A stretch of DNA of 27,876 bases from an uncultured Acetatifactor sp. (lineage in GTDB: Bacteria > Bacillota > Clostridia > Lachnospirales > Lachnospiraceae). The translations under genes and the position numbers were made by a program. Under the pieces are notes generated by a model. That model was not told the origin of the DNA, searched no databases, and worked only from the letters and a program-made list of their open reading frames with translations. Every line of letters begins with the position of its first letter. Positions within the stretch are counted from its first letter, which is position 1. Positions 16,739 through 24,930 of the stretch are shown one piece after another. The stretch is taken from the NCBI GenBank assembly GCA_910589035.1, contig CAJUSI010000007.1, positions 1-27,876 of the forward strand, given 5' to 3'.

Positions 16739-16830
16739 GAAGAAAATGAGCCTGCGGAAGAAATTGTGCCATGCGGCTTCCCATGCAGGAAGGCGGGTAA
16801 AGGACAGGAAAACAAAGGAGGGAGAATGAA

Positions 16831-17556
16831 GTGCGGGTAGCGATTGTGGATGACGACAGGGAATTTGAGAAGAAGACGGAGGAGACTGTCAGGAAATTTT
16901 GTGAGGCGGAAGGGGAAGAAGCAGATATCCTATGCGTGGCAGCGGGCGATACGCTGTTGGATAGGATGGAAGGAGAAGGGAACTGCGATATCTATATTCT
17001 GGACGTGGAGCTGCCGGAGCTGGACGGCCTGGAGCTGGCGACGAGGATCAGGGAAAGGGATGGGGATGCCGGAATTGTGATCCTGTCCAACTATGAAGAA
17101 TATGCTCTGCCGGCTTATAAAGTAAGGCCTTATGACTATATCATGAAATCTAGATACGAGACAGAACTTCCGGGCGCTCTGGAGGGGATATGGAGGGAGC
17201 AGCAGAGGAGGGAAAGGGAAGACATCTATCTGCTGGAAAATAACGAGATGATGAAAGCAATCCGGTTGGACAGGATCTTGTACCTGGAGAAGGAGAAGAA
17301 AAAGAAATATACCATTATCCACTGCTGCGGCGGGGAGGATTACAATGAGAAACTGCCACTGGAGAAAGCTTACGAAAAGCTGCAGAAGGAAAGCTTTCTC
17401 TATATCAACAGGGGACATATCATCAATATGGAACACATCACCTGCCTGGAAAAGGAGGAGATCACCCTGGCAGACAGCGTACGGCTTCCCGTTAGCAGGT
17501 ACAGGATGACAGCGGTGAAGGATGAGCTTGCGAGGTATTGGGGGAAAAGATGGTAG
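16831..17556 (+). CDS. LytTR-family response regulator (AgrA-like)
   Basis: A 241-residue regulator. The receiver domain (about 1-120) has the acidic triad in VAIVDDD and phosphoacceptor D58 in IYILDVELPELDG, then ILSNYEEYALPAYKVRPYDY. A LytTR DNA-binding domain (about 140-238) includes DRILYLEKEKKKKYTIIHC, FLYINRGHIINMEHIT and LPVSRYRMTAVKDEL. LytTR proteins bind short direct repeats about 21 bp apart. Such repeats stand upstream of both the lanthipeptide and the radical SAM operons nearby. The start is GTG, with AAAGGAGGGAG well placed upstream. The end overlaps the kinase gene by 7 bases. By context it controls peptide production. Confidence 0.92.
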   Translation: MRVAIVDDDREFEKKTEETVRKFCEAEGEEADILCVAAGDTLLDRMEGEGNCDIYILDVELPELDGLELATRIRERDGDAGIVILSNYEEYALPAYKVRPYDYIMKSRYETELPGALEGIWREQQRREREDIYLLENNEMMKAIRLDRILYLEKEKKKKYTIIHCCGGEDYNEKLPLEKAYEKLQKESFLYINRGHIINMEHITCLEKEEITLADSVRLPVSRYRMTAVKDELARYWGKRW

Positions 17557-18875
17557 AGGGGATTTATTTTTGTTGTGAGTTTTTCTTTACGGCGGTAAAG
17601 GTGTGGGCTACGCTGGGGCTGACGGGAGTGATTTGGGAGCCGAGGGTGGATGAGCGGAAACGCAGGATTACATTTGCGGCAACTATGGTTTTGATTGCCG
17701 GGATAAATACATATAATAACATGGTAATTTCGGTACTATTTTCCAAGGCTTTTATGATTGTAATCATTTTCTGGATATCATGGACGATTTACTGGCTATA
17801 TTGTTGCAGATATGCAGAGGCCTTTTGTCTGGTATATATATTGTGGATGATGTCGGCTTTGTTGGATCTTTTGATCCAGACACTGGTTTATATTTTGCTG
17901 GATTTTGCTGGATTACAGAGGAACATCCTTTTGACGGCGACTATCCCGAGGGCTGTTTACCAATTGATGGGAGCAACGGTTTTGTTGTGGGCAATGAAGG
18001 CGGCGTGTCGGCTGGTACAGCAGAGGAAGCAGGAGGCTGAACATTGCCTAAGGTGGGTATGGCTTCTGGTACTGCCACTATTTGTGTGTGTGATGTATTT
18101 TCAGAGGATTTACCTTTCTGTGCTTTCGGAGATGTTACTGTATTATTGGTGGCTTTTCTTATTTGGGTGTTTGCTTGCTGTGGTGAGTCTCTTGGCATAC
18201 ATCGCGGTACAGTATGCCAGGGAGAGTTCTCGGAGCTTACAGCAGAAGATGGAGGCAATAGAGGATGAGTATCAGATATGGCGGCAGGCTTATGAGAAAA
18301 TAGAGATACTACAGCACGATTTCAGTAAGCATAAACAGTTTATTCAGGATCTGATAGAGGCAGGCAGGGGAAAGGATGCACTCGTCCATTTGGAGGAAAT
18401 CGACAGGGCGCTGAAGAGCGATATCAACAGAAACCTGGTGAATCATGGGATGTTAAATCTGGTACTGAACAGGAAAATGAAGGAAGGGGAGGCTTCAGGG
18501 ATTGCCGTTCAATATGAGATGTGTGATATGGATGGATTGCTTCTCAGCTCTGTGGAAATTGTGGCGTTGATTACGAATATTCTGGATAATGCCATTGAGG
18601 CGAATCAGGAACTGGCGGAGGGGATAGAACGTTGGATTACATTGGCCTGTACCAGGAAGGGGCAGATGCTTGTGATATGTGCTTCCAATAGCAAGGCAGG
18701 AGGAAAGCTAAAATTTAAAGGGGAGATTCCGAGAACTACGAAAACGGGTAAAGGAATCCATGGCCTGGGAATGCGGAGTATCCAACAGGTAGTAAGACAG
18801 TATGAAGGACATATGCAGATAAAAGCAGGGGAGGACACTTTTAAGCTGACAGTATATCTGAAGGGATTTGCATAA
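17550..18875 (+). CDS. AgrC-like sensor histidine kinase
   Basis: A 441-residue kinase. The N-terminal half (to about 220) holds roughly six or seven membrane segments, as in AgrC/ComD-type peptide sensors. The cytoplasmic part begins with a coiled coil (RSLQQKMEAIEDEYQIW). The phosphoacceptor His is in LQHDFSKHKQF, and the GHKL ATPase region has LITNILDNAIEA and GKGIHGLGMRSIQQV. The ATG at 17550 is preferred to the TTG at 17538 because GGGGGAAAAG precedes it. This gives a 7-base overlap with the regulator. No AgrB/AgrD pair is nearby, so the inducer may be one of the locally made peptides; that is inference. Confidence 0.9.
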   Translation: MVEGIYFCCEFFFTAVKVWATLGLTGVIWEPRVDERKRRITFAATMVLIAGINTYNNMVISVLFSKAFMIVIIFWISWTIYWLYCCRYAEAFCLVYILWMMSALLDLLIQTLVYILLDFAGLQRNILLTATIPRAVYQLMGATVLLWAMKAACRLVQQRKQEAEHCLRWVWLLVLPLFVCVMYFQRIYLSVLSEMLLYYWWLFLFGCLLAVVSLLAYIAVQYARESSRSLQQKMEAIEDEYQIWRQAYEKIEILQHDFSKHKQFIQDLIEAGRGKDALVHLEEIDRALKSDINRNLVNHGMLNLVLNRKMKEGEASGIAVQYEMCDMDGLLLSSVEIVALITNILDNAIEANQELAEGIERWITLACTRKGQMLVICASNSKAGGKLKFKGEIPRTTKTGKGIHGLGMRSIQQVVRQYEGHMQIKAGEDTFKLTVYLKGFA

Positions 18876-18885
18876 GATGTGATAA

Positions 18886-18914
18886 CTATTGGGCGCTGAA
18901 ATAGAACTATTGGG
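18886..18914. promoter_or_regulatory. Candidate LytTR-regulator site before the lanthipeptide precursor
   Basis: CTATTGGG occurs at 18886-18893 and 18907-18914, start-to-start exactly 21 bp; both copies are preceded by AA. A weak -10-like GATGAT lies at 18948-18953, about 41 bp after the start of the second copy. The same repeat pair, with the same spacing, lies upstream of the transglutaminase/radical SAM operon. Confidence 0.65.
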
Positions 18915-18983
18915 AGCCGGGTAGTTGAAAGTGGCAAAAAGGAATGAGATGATTAAATATCAAGCGAAAACCAGGAGGTGTAT

Positions 18984-19151
18984 ATGAACAGAGCAGAAAT
19001 CAGAAAGGTTAAGTGTGGACAGAAAACGGCGGCAGGAAATCTGGAACGGGAACTTAGCGAAATTCAGAAGCTGCAAGAGAACAAAGCGGCTGATAGGATA
19101 TTTACTTTAACGGTGGGATGCGATGGAATATTGACTATTATATGCTGTTGA
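18984..19151 (+). CDS. Class II lanthipeptide precursor (LanA), 55 aa
   Basis: A short gene between the kinase and the LanM gene with an excellent ribosome binding site (AGGAGGTG). The leader is charged and helical (NLERELSEIQKLQENK), as in LanM substrates. The end reads FTLTVGCDGILTIICC, with Thr 41, 43 and 51 and Cys 46, 54 and 55. That allows two or three (methyl)lanthionine rings by Thr dehydration and Cys addition. TLTVGC recalls the CTLTxEC lipid-II-binding ring of mersacidin-type peptides but lacks the first Cys and the Glu. No Gly-Gly cleavage site is present; KAADR at about 34-38 is a possible processing point. Assigned by position, size and composition. A lone Cys 11 in the leader is unusual. 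Confidence 0.85.
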   Translation: MNRAEIRKVKCGQKTAAGNLERELSEIQKLQENKAADRIFTLTVGCDGILTIICC

Positions 19152-19157
19152 ATTTGT

Positions 19158-19187
19158 AAAAAAGAGGGCAGGGATGCCTTCTTTTTT
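19158..19187 (+). terminator. Attenuator-like terminator between precursor and LanM genes
   Basis: AAAAAAGAGGGCA (19158-19170) pairs with TGCCTTCTTTTTT (19175-19187) with one wobble, ending in a T-run. A leaky terminator just after the precursor gene would give much more precursor mRNA than enzyme mRNA, as is known for several lantibiotic operons. Confidence 0.75.
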
Positions 19188-19222
19188 AATTAACAGAAAT
19201 CAAAGATAGCGGAGGTAAGCAG

Positions 19223-22200
19223 ATGGAGAGGACGATACTGGAAAAGTGGTATTGGGAGACATTTGACGGCGGGAATGGTGGAAATACCAGGGATGGCGTA
19301 TTTGAACAGTATTATGATCACTTACAGCGTGCATTACAGCGGGGCTTGGATGATCTGGGAAGTATCATGGGATCGGCAATGCCGGAATTATCAGAGGAAC
19401 TGACAAAGGTATATCTTGGACAGATGAAGCGGATTACTTTGCGAACGCTTTTGCTGGAGATGGAAATCTGTGAGGAAGAAGGCTCCCTGAAAGGGGTTAC
19501 CGGACAGGAGAAGTATGCCTGCTTTGAGGAAAGCTTCCTGGGGAATCCAGAGTACCTGCGGGAAGTTTATGATGCCTATCCCCTGATGTATGAGGGAATG
19601 CTGAGTACTTTGGGGAATTTTGTGCGAAACATAGAGGAAGCTTTGGAGAGGTTCATGGAAGACAGAAACGGTATTAACAGCAGGTTTTTCCAGGGAAATC
19701 CATGCAGGAATATCAGGAGGATTGGCGGTGGAGGTTCGGATGCCCACAGGCAGGGGCGCAGAGTATTGATCCTGGAGATGGATAACGGTGAGAAGCTGGT
19801 ATACAAGCCCAGGAGCCTTGCTATAGATGAAAGATATACAGCATTCCTCGGATGGGTTTTCCAGGGGCTGGGAATGCCCTTCTGGTGGAACTGTGCCTGG
19901 GATAGAGGAGACTATGGCTGGTGCCAGTGGGTGTCCGGGTCTGCCTGTCATTCCAGGGAGGAGCTTCAACGGTATTATTATAGGAATGGTATCCTGCTGT
20001 GTGTCAGCTATCTGCTTGGCTCTGAGGACATTCATTACGAAAACTTGATTGCCTGCGGCGAATACCCGGTTATCGTGGATTTGGAGATGATAGTAGGGAG
20101 CCGTGGGATGGGGCAGGATAGGGATATGGGGTACACAGAGAGGTTTTACCGGGAATCGGTGCTGCAGACAGGGCTTCTCCCTCTTTATGCATGGAACAGG
20201 GATGGGGAGGGCGTAAACGTAAGTGCCATCAATGGAAAGGGAGGACAGCTGGCCCCGGTGGAGGTGCCTGTGGTGGCGGAGTTTGGCACTATAAATATGC
20301 ATATCGAGTACCGGAGACCTGCGACACGGGAGGGGAAGAATCTGGCGGTTCTGGAGGGGAAGTTTATAGAGCCTGTGGAATTCCTGGAGCAGATACAGAG
20401 AGGGTTCGGGGACGCTTATGCATTTCTGTCCGGGCGGAAGGGCGAAGTCCGGGAGCAGCTGAGGCAGTTCCGGGATGTGGAAGTCCGGTATGTGGTACGG
20501 GACACACAGAAGTATTTTATGCTGCTCCAGGCGCTGGGACATCCGGATATACAGACGGGAGAGGAGGGACGGGAGCTTGTATGGGACGTGCTGGAAGAGG
20601 GGACAGGGGAAGTGGATGAGTGGGTGAAAGAGCAGGAGAAACAGGAATTAATGCGTGGTGATGTCCCCATCTTCTCCTACCGTCCCGGTGGATTGCAAAT
20701 GTATAGCGGGACAGGGGAATGTCTGGAAACATATTTTGCGTATCCCGTGATGAAGTACATCGAGAGACGCTTGGATCGTATGGGTGCAGAGGATCTGGAG
20801 AGGCAGCAAAAGCTGATTCGCATGGTATTGCTGATGGGGGCAAAGCGGGAGCCAGGGCAGGGATGCCTGTGGGCAGCAGGGGAGATGGAAGCTGTCTCTG
20901 GCAGATGGAGAAGTGGGAAACGGGAGGAAGGGGCTGCCGTCGAGGGATGGAGCGGCGGGAGGCAGGAGGAAGAAGCTGCCGTTAAGGGACGGATAAGCGA
21001 AAGGCAGGAAGCAGAAGACATTAGAATCAGGATTGCAGAACGGATTGGGGATATCCTGCTGGAAAATGCCATATGGTTAGAGGATGGGACAGAGGTGGGG
21101 TGGATCACCATGACGGCTGCGGGTTCTAGGGAGAAGAGCTATCTGATACGGCCGATGGACTGCAGCCTGTATGGCGGACTGGCAGGGATTGCCCTGTTTA
21201 TGGCTGAATTGTCAGGAAAAACGGAAAAAGAGGACTATAAAAGGTTACAGAAGATTTTGGTAGACATGCTGTTCCGGCATACGGATAAGCTGTTTCGGAA
21301 GGAGGGAAAGGGAAAGCTGCTTACGGGGGCATATACGGGAGAGGCTTCGCTGGCATTTGCGTATATGATGCTCTACGAAATCTATGGGAACAGCATTTTC
21401 CTGGAGTATTTACGGAAGCAGTGCCAGGTAACTGCCGAAGGGCTGGAGAGGGATGGGGAGTATGACATATTGGGAGGGAACGCCGGAGCTATACTGGTCT
21501 TCCTGAAAGCATATGAGATGACAGGGGAGAGCCGCTGCCTGGTAAGGGCAAAGGAAGCCGGGGACTGGCTTTTGCAGGCAGCGACTGATTATAGGTATGG
21601 TTCCGGATGGGTGAACCGCTCTGCAGGGGTAGCCTTGACGGGCTTTGCACATGGGACGGCGGGGATTATGCTGGCATTGGCGCGGTTGGGACATGACACC
21701 GGGGAAAAGAAATATTGGGAGGCGGCTTACAGGGCTTACCGGTACGAGGAACATTATTACAGGGAGGAACTGCTGGACTGGGAGGATTTACGCGGCGGGG
21801 AAGGAAAGCTTCAGGAGAGCCCGGAGATGGCGTGGTGCCATGGGTGGGGAGGGATTGTTTTGGCCAGGTTAGAGGCGATGAAATATGCAGAGGGAGGTTT
21901 CAAGGAGGAACTGGGGCGGATTCAGAGGTTTGTGGAGGAGAAGGTAAGGGCTGCTGGCAATGGTAATAAGGTTCATCTGAAAGAGAGTCTCTGCCTATGC
22001 CATGGTATCTGCGGAAATCTGGTGTTGATGGCGGGAATGGGTAAGGCGGAGGAGACAGGGCAGTTGTGGAATTTGGTTGGGAGGGTAATCGGAGATGGGG
22101 AAAAGGGTGGGGGTGAGTGGACGGAGATACAAGAATTTGGTAATTATGGGCTATTGAGTGGACTTGCAGGGGTTGGTATAGCTGTTTATGCGGAGAGGGG

Positions 22201-22225
22201 AAAGGGACGCGGCTGTTGTGTGTAA
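19223..22225 (+). CDS. lanM: Class II lanthipeptide synthetase LanM
   Basis: A bifunctional 1000-residue enzyme that dehydrates Ser/Thr and then forms thioether rings with Cys. The N-terminal dehydratase part (about 1-540) shows EKLVYKPRSLAIDERY, LGSEDIHYENLIACGEYPV, DLEM, and SYRPGGLQMYSGTGE, the phosphorylation/elimination motifs. The cyclase part (about 640-1000) has LYGGLAGIALFM, GFAHGTAGIMLAL, WCHGWGG (zinc ligand C872) and LCLCHGICGN (C926, H927). Between them, at about 560-605, is a repetitive Arg/Glu/Gly linker (GKREEGAAVEG, GGRQEEEAAVKG, SERQEAE). GGAGG precedes the ATG. Its substrate is almost certainly the 55-aa precursor encoded just upstream. No LanT-type peptidase transporter is next to it. 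Confidence 0.97.
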   Translation: MERTILEKWYWETFDGGNGGNTRDGVFEQYYDHLQRALQRGLDDLGSIMGSAMPELSEELTKVYLGQMKRITLRTLLLEMEICEEEGSLKGVTGQEKYACFEESFLGNPEYLREVYDAYPLMYEGMLSTLGNFVRNIEEALERFMEDRNGINSRFFQGNPCRNIRRIGGGGSDAHRQGRRVLILEMDNGEKLVYKPRSLAIDERYTAFLGWVFQGLGMPFWWNCAWDRGDYGWCQWVSGSACHSREELQRYYYRNGILLCVSYLLGSEDIHYENLIACGEYPVIVDLEMIVGSRGMGQDRDMGYTERFYRESVLQTGLLPLYAWNRDGEGVNVSAINGKGGQLAPVEVPVVAEFGTINMHIEYRRPATREGKNLAVLEGKFIEPVEFLEQIQRGFGDAYAFLSGRKGEVREQLRQFRDVEVRYVVRDTQKYFMLLQALGHPDIQTGEEGRELVWDVLEEGTGEVDEWVKEQEKQELMRGDVPIFSYRPGGLQMYSGTGECLETYFAYPVMKYIERRLDRMGAEDLERQQKLIRMVLLMGAKREPGQGCLWAAGEMEAVSGRWRSGKREEGAAVEGWSGGRQEEEAAVKGRISERQEAEDIRIRIAERIGDILLENAIWLEDGTEVGWITMTAAGSREKSYLIRPMDCSLYGGLAGIALFMAELSGKTEKEDYKRLQKILVDMLFRHTDKLFRKEGKGKLLTGAYTGEASLAFAYMMLYEIYGNSIFLEYLRKQCQVTAEGLERDGEYDILGGNAGAILVFLKAYEMTGESRCLVRAKEAGDWLLQAATDYRYGSGWVNRSAGVALTGFAHGTAGIMLALARLGHDTGEKKYWEAAYRAYRYEEHYYREELLDWEDLRGGEGKLQESPEMAWCHGWGGIVLARLEAMKYAEGGFKEELGRIQRFVEEKVRAAGNGNKVHLKESLCLCHGICGNLVLMAGMGKAEETGQLWNLVGRVIGDGEKGGGEWTEIQEFGNYGLLSGLAGVGIAVYAERGKGRGCCV

Positions 22226-22242
22226 GCTAGAGGAACAATTTG

Positions 22243-22309
22243 CTATTGGGAGCTGGTACGGCTCTATTGGAGGTATTTGTATGGACAATATGAAACAATA
22301 TTGTATAAT
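22243..22309 (+). promoter_or_regulatory. Candidate LytTR site and promoter of the transglutaminase/radical SAM operon
   Basis: CTATTGG occurs at 22243-22249 and 22264-22270, exactly 21 bp apart, matching the pair before the lanthipeptide precursor. A perfect -10, TATAAT, is at 22304-22309, 40 bp after the start of the second copy, with only ATGGAC at the -35 position. Such a promoter would need an activator. Transcription would begin near 22316, about 85 bases before the transglutaminase-fold gene. Confidence 0.65.
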
Positions 22310-22394
22310 TTTCTCGAATTTAAATAGATTATTTGTTACAAGCTTGAACAGCTATAAAGTTTATGGTTTTTTACAGTATATTTTGAGGGGATGA
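22281..22394 (+). CDS. Possible 37-aa peptide, doubtful
   Basis: ATG at 22281 has a good GGAGG seven bases upstream. The frame runs 37 codons (MDNMKQYCIIFSNLNRLF and on to FLQYILRG), ending 6 bases before the transglutaminase-fold gene. It could be a leader or a peptide substrate. Against it, the likely -10 of the downstream promoter (22304-22309) lies inside the frame, so the main transcript would not include its start. It would be made only by read-through from lanM. Confidence 0.25.
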   Translation: MDNMKQYCIIFSNLNRLFVTSLNSYKVYGFLQYILRG

Positions 22395-22400
22395 GAAATA

Positions 22401-23249
22401 ATGGGAAGTATTGAATTTGGTCTTACAGATTTTGCCACTAAAGACATATATGTGGATTTTCTTAGAGTATCTACTTACGCATATGAAGAACATAATATTA
22501 AGTTTGATTATTCATATCTGTCAAATGAGATAGATGCCTTGCGAATACAGTATGACATCGAGAAATTACGTGGAAAAACAGAATTTGAAACATTTGTTAA
22601 TGCGACCAGGTGGGTTGCTCAGATTCTTTCTAATGATTTACCACCTTTGGAATCACAGAGTAGAGTTAAAGATATGATTGCTGATATCAGTGGGGGAAAG
22701 TATGGGGCTAGCTGTTATACATATGCTTGTGTATTAAATGAAGTTTTTAGGGCACTTGGATACTTGAGTAGAATCATTTTTTGTTTACCGATTGATTTTC
22801 ATCCATATGGAAGTCATGTGGTTAATATTGTATATTCTGAGGAATGTGATAAGTGGCTTTTATTTGATGCGGCTCATGGTGTATATTTTCAGGATGATGC
22901 AGGAATGATCTTGAATCTACAGGAACTTCGCGATTATTTTGTGTCTAAAAAATCAATTAATGTATCACTAATAGATGGAATACGGGATACTGTTTCAGGT
23001 AGAGAGCGGCATTTTCTTGCTCAGAGAATACTTATATATATGTCAAAGCATGTCTATCGTTTTCGCTGCTTTGAGAACTCGTATAAAGATAATTTTGCCC
23101 AAAATCGTATCGTCAATGCAGTTAACTTAATCCCATGTAATTATTTAGCTGCTACTAGTAAAATTGTTAGGTATTACAATGAAACTAACACAAAACAGGT
23201 GGAAATATTTATATCTAATCCTTTAGAATTTTGGAAGTTACCTGATTGA
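22401..23249 (+). CDS. Transglutaminase-fold protein
   Basis: A 282-residue soluble protein with a transglutaminase-like papain fold. The probable Cys-His-Asp triad is C105 in GASCYTYACVLNEVFRALGY, H139 in YGSHVVNIVY and D156 in KWLLFDAAHG, in the right order and spacing. FVNATRWVAQIL before the Cys is typical of the core domain. The C-terminal third (about 185-282) is not recognised. In peptide pathways this fold is used as a leader peptidase (lasso-peptide B proteins) as well as for acyl transfer, so a protease or acyltransferase role on a modified peptide is the leading inference. GAGGGG precedes the ATG. It heads an operon with radical SAM and carrier genes. The gene is much more AT-rich than lanM. 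Confidence 0.75.
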   Translation: MGSIEFGLTDFATKDIYVDFLRVSTYAYEEHNIKFDYSYLSNEIDALRIQYDIEKLRGKTEFETFVNATRWVAQILSNDLPPLESQSRVKDMIADISGGKYGASCYTYACVLNEVFRALGYLSRIIFCLPIDFHPYGSHVVNIVYSEECDKWLLFDAAHGVYFQDDAGMILNLQELRDYFVSKKSINVSLIDGIRDTVSGRERHFLAQRILIYMSKHVYRFRCFENSYKDNFAQNRIVNAVNLIPCNYLAATSKIVRYYNETNTKQVEIFISNPLEFWKLPD

Positions 23250-23283
23250 GATAGTCATAGTTGAGGGGGAAGCGTGAAATTAT

Positions 23284-24672
23284 ATGAAACAAGAATACAA
23301 GCAGTCTATATATAATTATATACATACTGATAAGAGTGGTGATTTATTGTTGTGTAATTTTGCCAAAGGACCAAGAAGCTTTTGTAAAATACATAAGGAA
23401 GATAAGAAAATATTAGAAGCGGTTTTTTCTGGATCATTTGAAATAGAATCAAAGGTATATAACTTGCTGATTGATAAGGGCATTTTGGTTCATAGTGAAG
23501 AAGATGAATATACGAAAGTTCGGGCACTATATTATGATTATGCGTATACGGGGAATCTGACAATAATCTTGATGCCTACAGAGCAATGTAATTTCCGATG
23601 TAAGTACTGTTATGAAAAGTTTGAAAAGTTTGAAATGAGCCAGTTGATGCAGAATGCGGTAGTTAAGTTTGTCCAAAAGAATGCTCATCGTTATCCAGGT
23701 ATTACGATTAGTTGGTTTGGTGGAGAACCGTTGTTGGAGATAGATATTGTGGAAAGAATGATGTCCAATATCATCCATGTCGGCAAGCAAAAAAAGATAC
23801 CGGTTATATCTTCGATGACAACGAATGCATACAAGTTATCACCCGATGTCTTTGATAGGCTATATGACTTAAATGTGCATGAGTACCAGATAACTTTGGA
23901 CGGGCTCGCAGAATCACATGATAAGCAAAGAATTCTTCAAGATGGAACTGGCACTTTTGATAAAATTATCGAAAATCTTTTATTTATCCGAGATTCTGGT
24001 AAGTATCCAAAAGCAAAGATACAAATACGGGTTAATGTAACTCGTAAGGTGCTTAAAGATTTAGACAAGTTTTTAGAATTTTTCAAGAACCAATTTTCAA
24101 AGGATAGAAGATTTAGTCTTTTTATGACAGTAGCATGGTCTTCTGCTCAAGAAGGGGGGGATGAACTAGAACTACAAGATCAGTATTTAGAATCTGATGA
24201 ATTACAACAATACTTAATCGATCATGGTGTGTATGGTTCGGATATCAATTTAGCTGGTATATGGAATCTATTTGTTCCAATGGGAGAATTGTGTTATGCA
24301 TCAAGAAGAAACTCCTTTGTAATTGGTTCCGATGGCAAGATTTATAAATGTACGGTTAACTTTGATATGGTTGAAAATCATATTGGTTATTTAAAAGACA
24401 ATGGTGATATTTATGAGGATGATTTTGTTCATAGTAAGTGGTATTTAGACAGAATAGATATGAGGAAGATGTGTAAGCAATGCTTTTTATTCCCAGTGTG
24501 TTTTGGGGCTGCTTGTCCGCCACAAACTAAATTTGTAGAAGACTATGAGTGTATTATGGCAACTTCAATCAAAAAACATATTGGGACATATTTGGAATAT
24601 CTGGCGAATAACTATAATTTTGATGTTATTACTTTAGAAAAGGTGGAGGATTGTGATGGAAAATGCGAATAA
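23284..24672 (+). CDS. Radical SAM/SPASM peptide maturase
   Basis: A 462-residue radical SAM protein with a C-terminal SPASM domain, the type that installs thioether or carbon-carbon crosslinks or epimerises residues in ribosomal peptides. The 4Fe-4S site is C102-X3-C106-X2-C109 in PTEQCNFRCKYCYEKF; WFGGEPLLE and ITLDGLAESHD follow. SPASM cysteines are C337, C356, C397, C400, C406, C411 and C423, enough to hold two auxiliary clusters. The first 80 residues (KIHKEDKKILEAVFSG, then LIDKGILV) look like a winged-helix peptide-recognition (RRE-like) domain. A GAGGGGGAAG ribosome binding site precedes the ATG, 34 bases after the transglutaminase-fold gene. The end overlaps the carrier-protein gene by 17 bases. 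The substrate is not proven. Confidence 0.92.
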   Translation: MKQEYKQSIYNYIHTDKSGDLLLCNFAKGPRSFCKIHKEDKKILEAVFSGSFEIESKVYNLLIDKGILVHSEEDEYTKVRALYYDYAYTGNLTIILMPTEQCNFRCKYCYEKFEKFEMSQLMQNAVVKFVQKNAHRYPGITISWFGGEPLLEIDIVERMMSNIIHVGKQKKIPVISSMTTNAYKLSPDVFDRLYDLNVHEYQITLDGLAESHDKQRILQDGTGTFDKIIENLLFIRDSGKYPKAKIQIRVNVTRKVLKDLDKFLEFFKNQFSKDRRFSLFMTVAWSSAQEGGDELELQDQYLESDELQQYLIDHGVYGSDINLAGIWNLFVPMGELCYASRRNSFVIGSDGKIYKCTVNFDMVENHIGYLKDNGDIYEDDFVHSKWYLDRIDMRKMCKQCFLFPVCFGAACPPQTKFVEDYECIMATSIKKHIGTYLEYLANNYNFDVITLEKVEDCDGKCE

Positions 24673-24922
24673 TACTACATATTTTGCACTGATTTCGATG
24701 TTGGAAGAGATTGGATATATTGTTTTTGAAAAGGATCAGGAAGATTTTAATATTAGCGATTATATTGCGGATTCAATGCAGTTTGTACAATTTATTTTAA
24801 AGATTGAGGAATATTACAATATTGAATTATCAGAAGATTTTTTGCTTTATGAGATTTTAATATCGGCGAAAGGTCTGGCTAATAAAATTGATGCATTTAT
24901 TGCAGAGTGCAATGATGTATGA
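24656..24922 (+). CDS. Acyl/peptidyl carrier-like protein, 88 aa
   Basis: A small acidic helical protein resembling acyl carrier proteins. IADSMQFVQFILKIEEYYNI contains the Asp-Ser site, with S40 as the likely phosphopantetheine attachment residue. Helix 2 and the later IELSEDFLLYEILISAKGLA match the fold, and the length (88) is normal. The ATG at 24656 is chosen because GGAGG stands six bases upstream; a GTG at 24653 is too close to it. It overlaps the radical SAM gene by 17 bases, so the two are tightly coupled. No adenylation, ketosynthase or acyltransferase gene is in the window to load it. What it carries, an acyl or aminoacyl group for a peptide, is open. Confidence 0.78.
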   Translation: MENANNTTYFALISMLEEIGYIVFEKDQEDFNISDYIADSMQFVQFILKIEEYYNIELSEDFLLYEILISAKGLANKIDAFIAECNDV

Positions 24923-24930
24923 GCATGTGA

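Noticed and set aside
18680..18690. CCAATAG inside the AgrC-like gene as a reverse-strand regulator box
   Set aside because: Single copy within coding sequence, with no partner 21 bp away.
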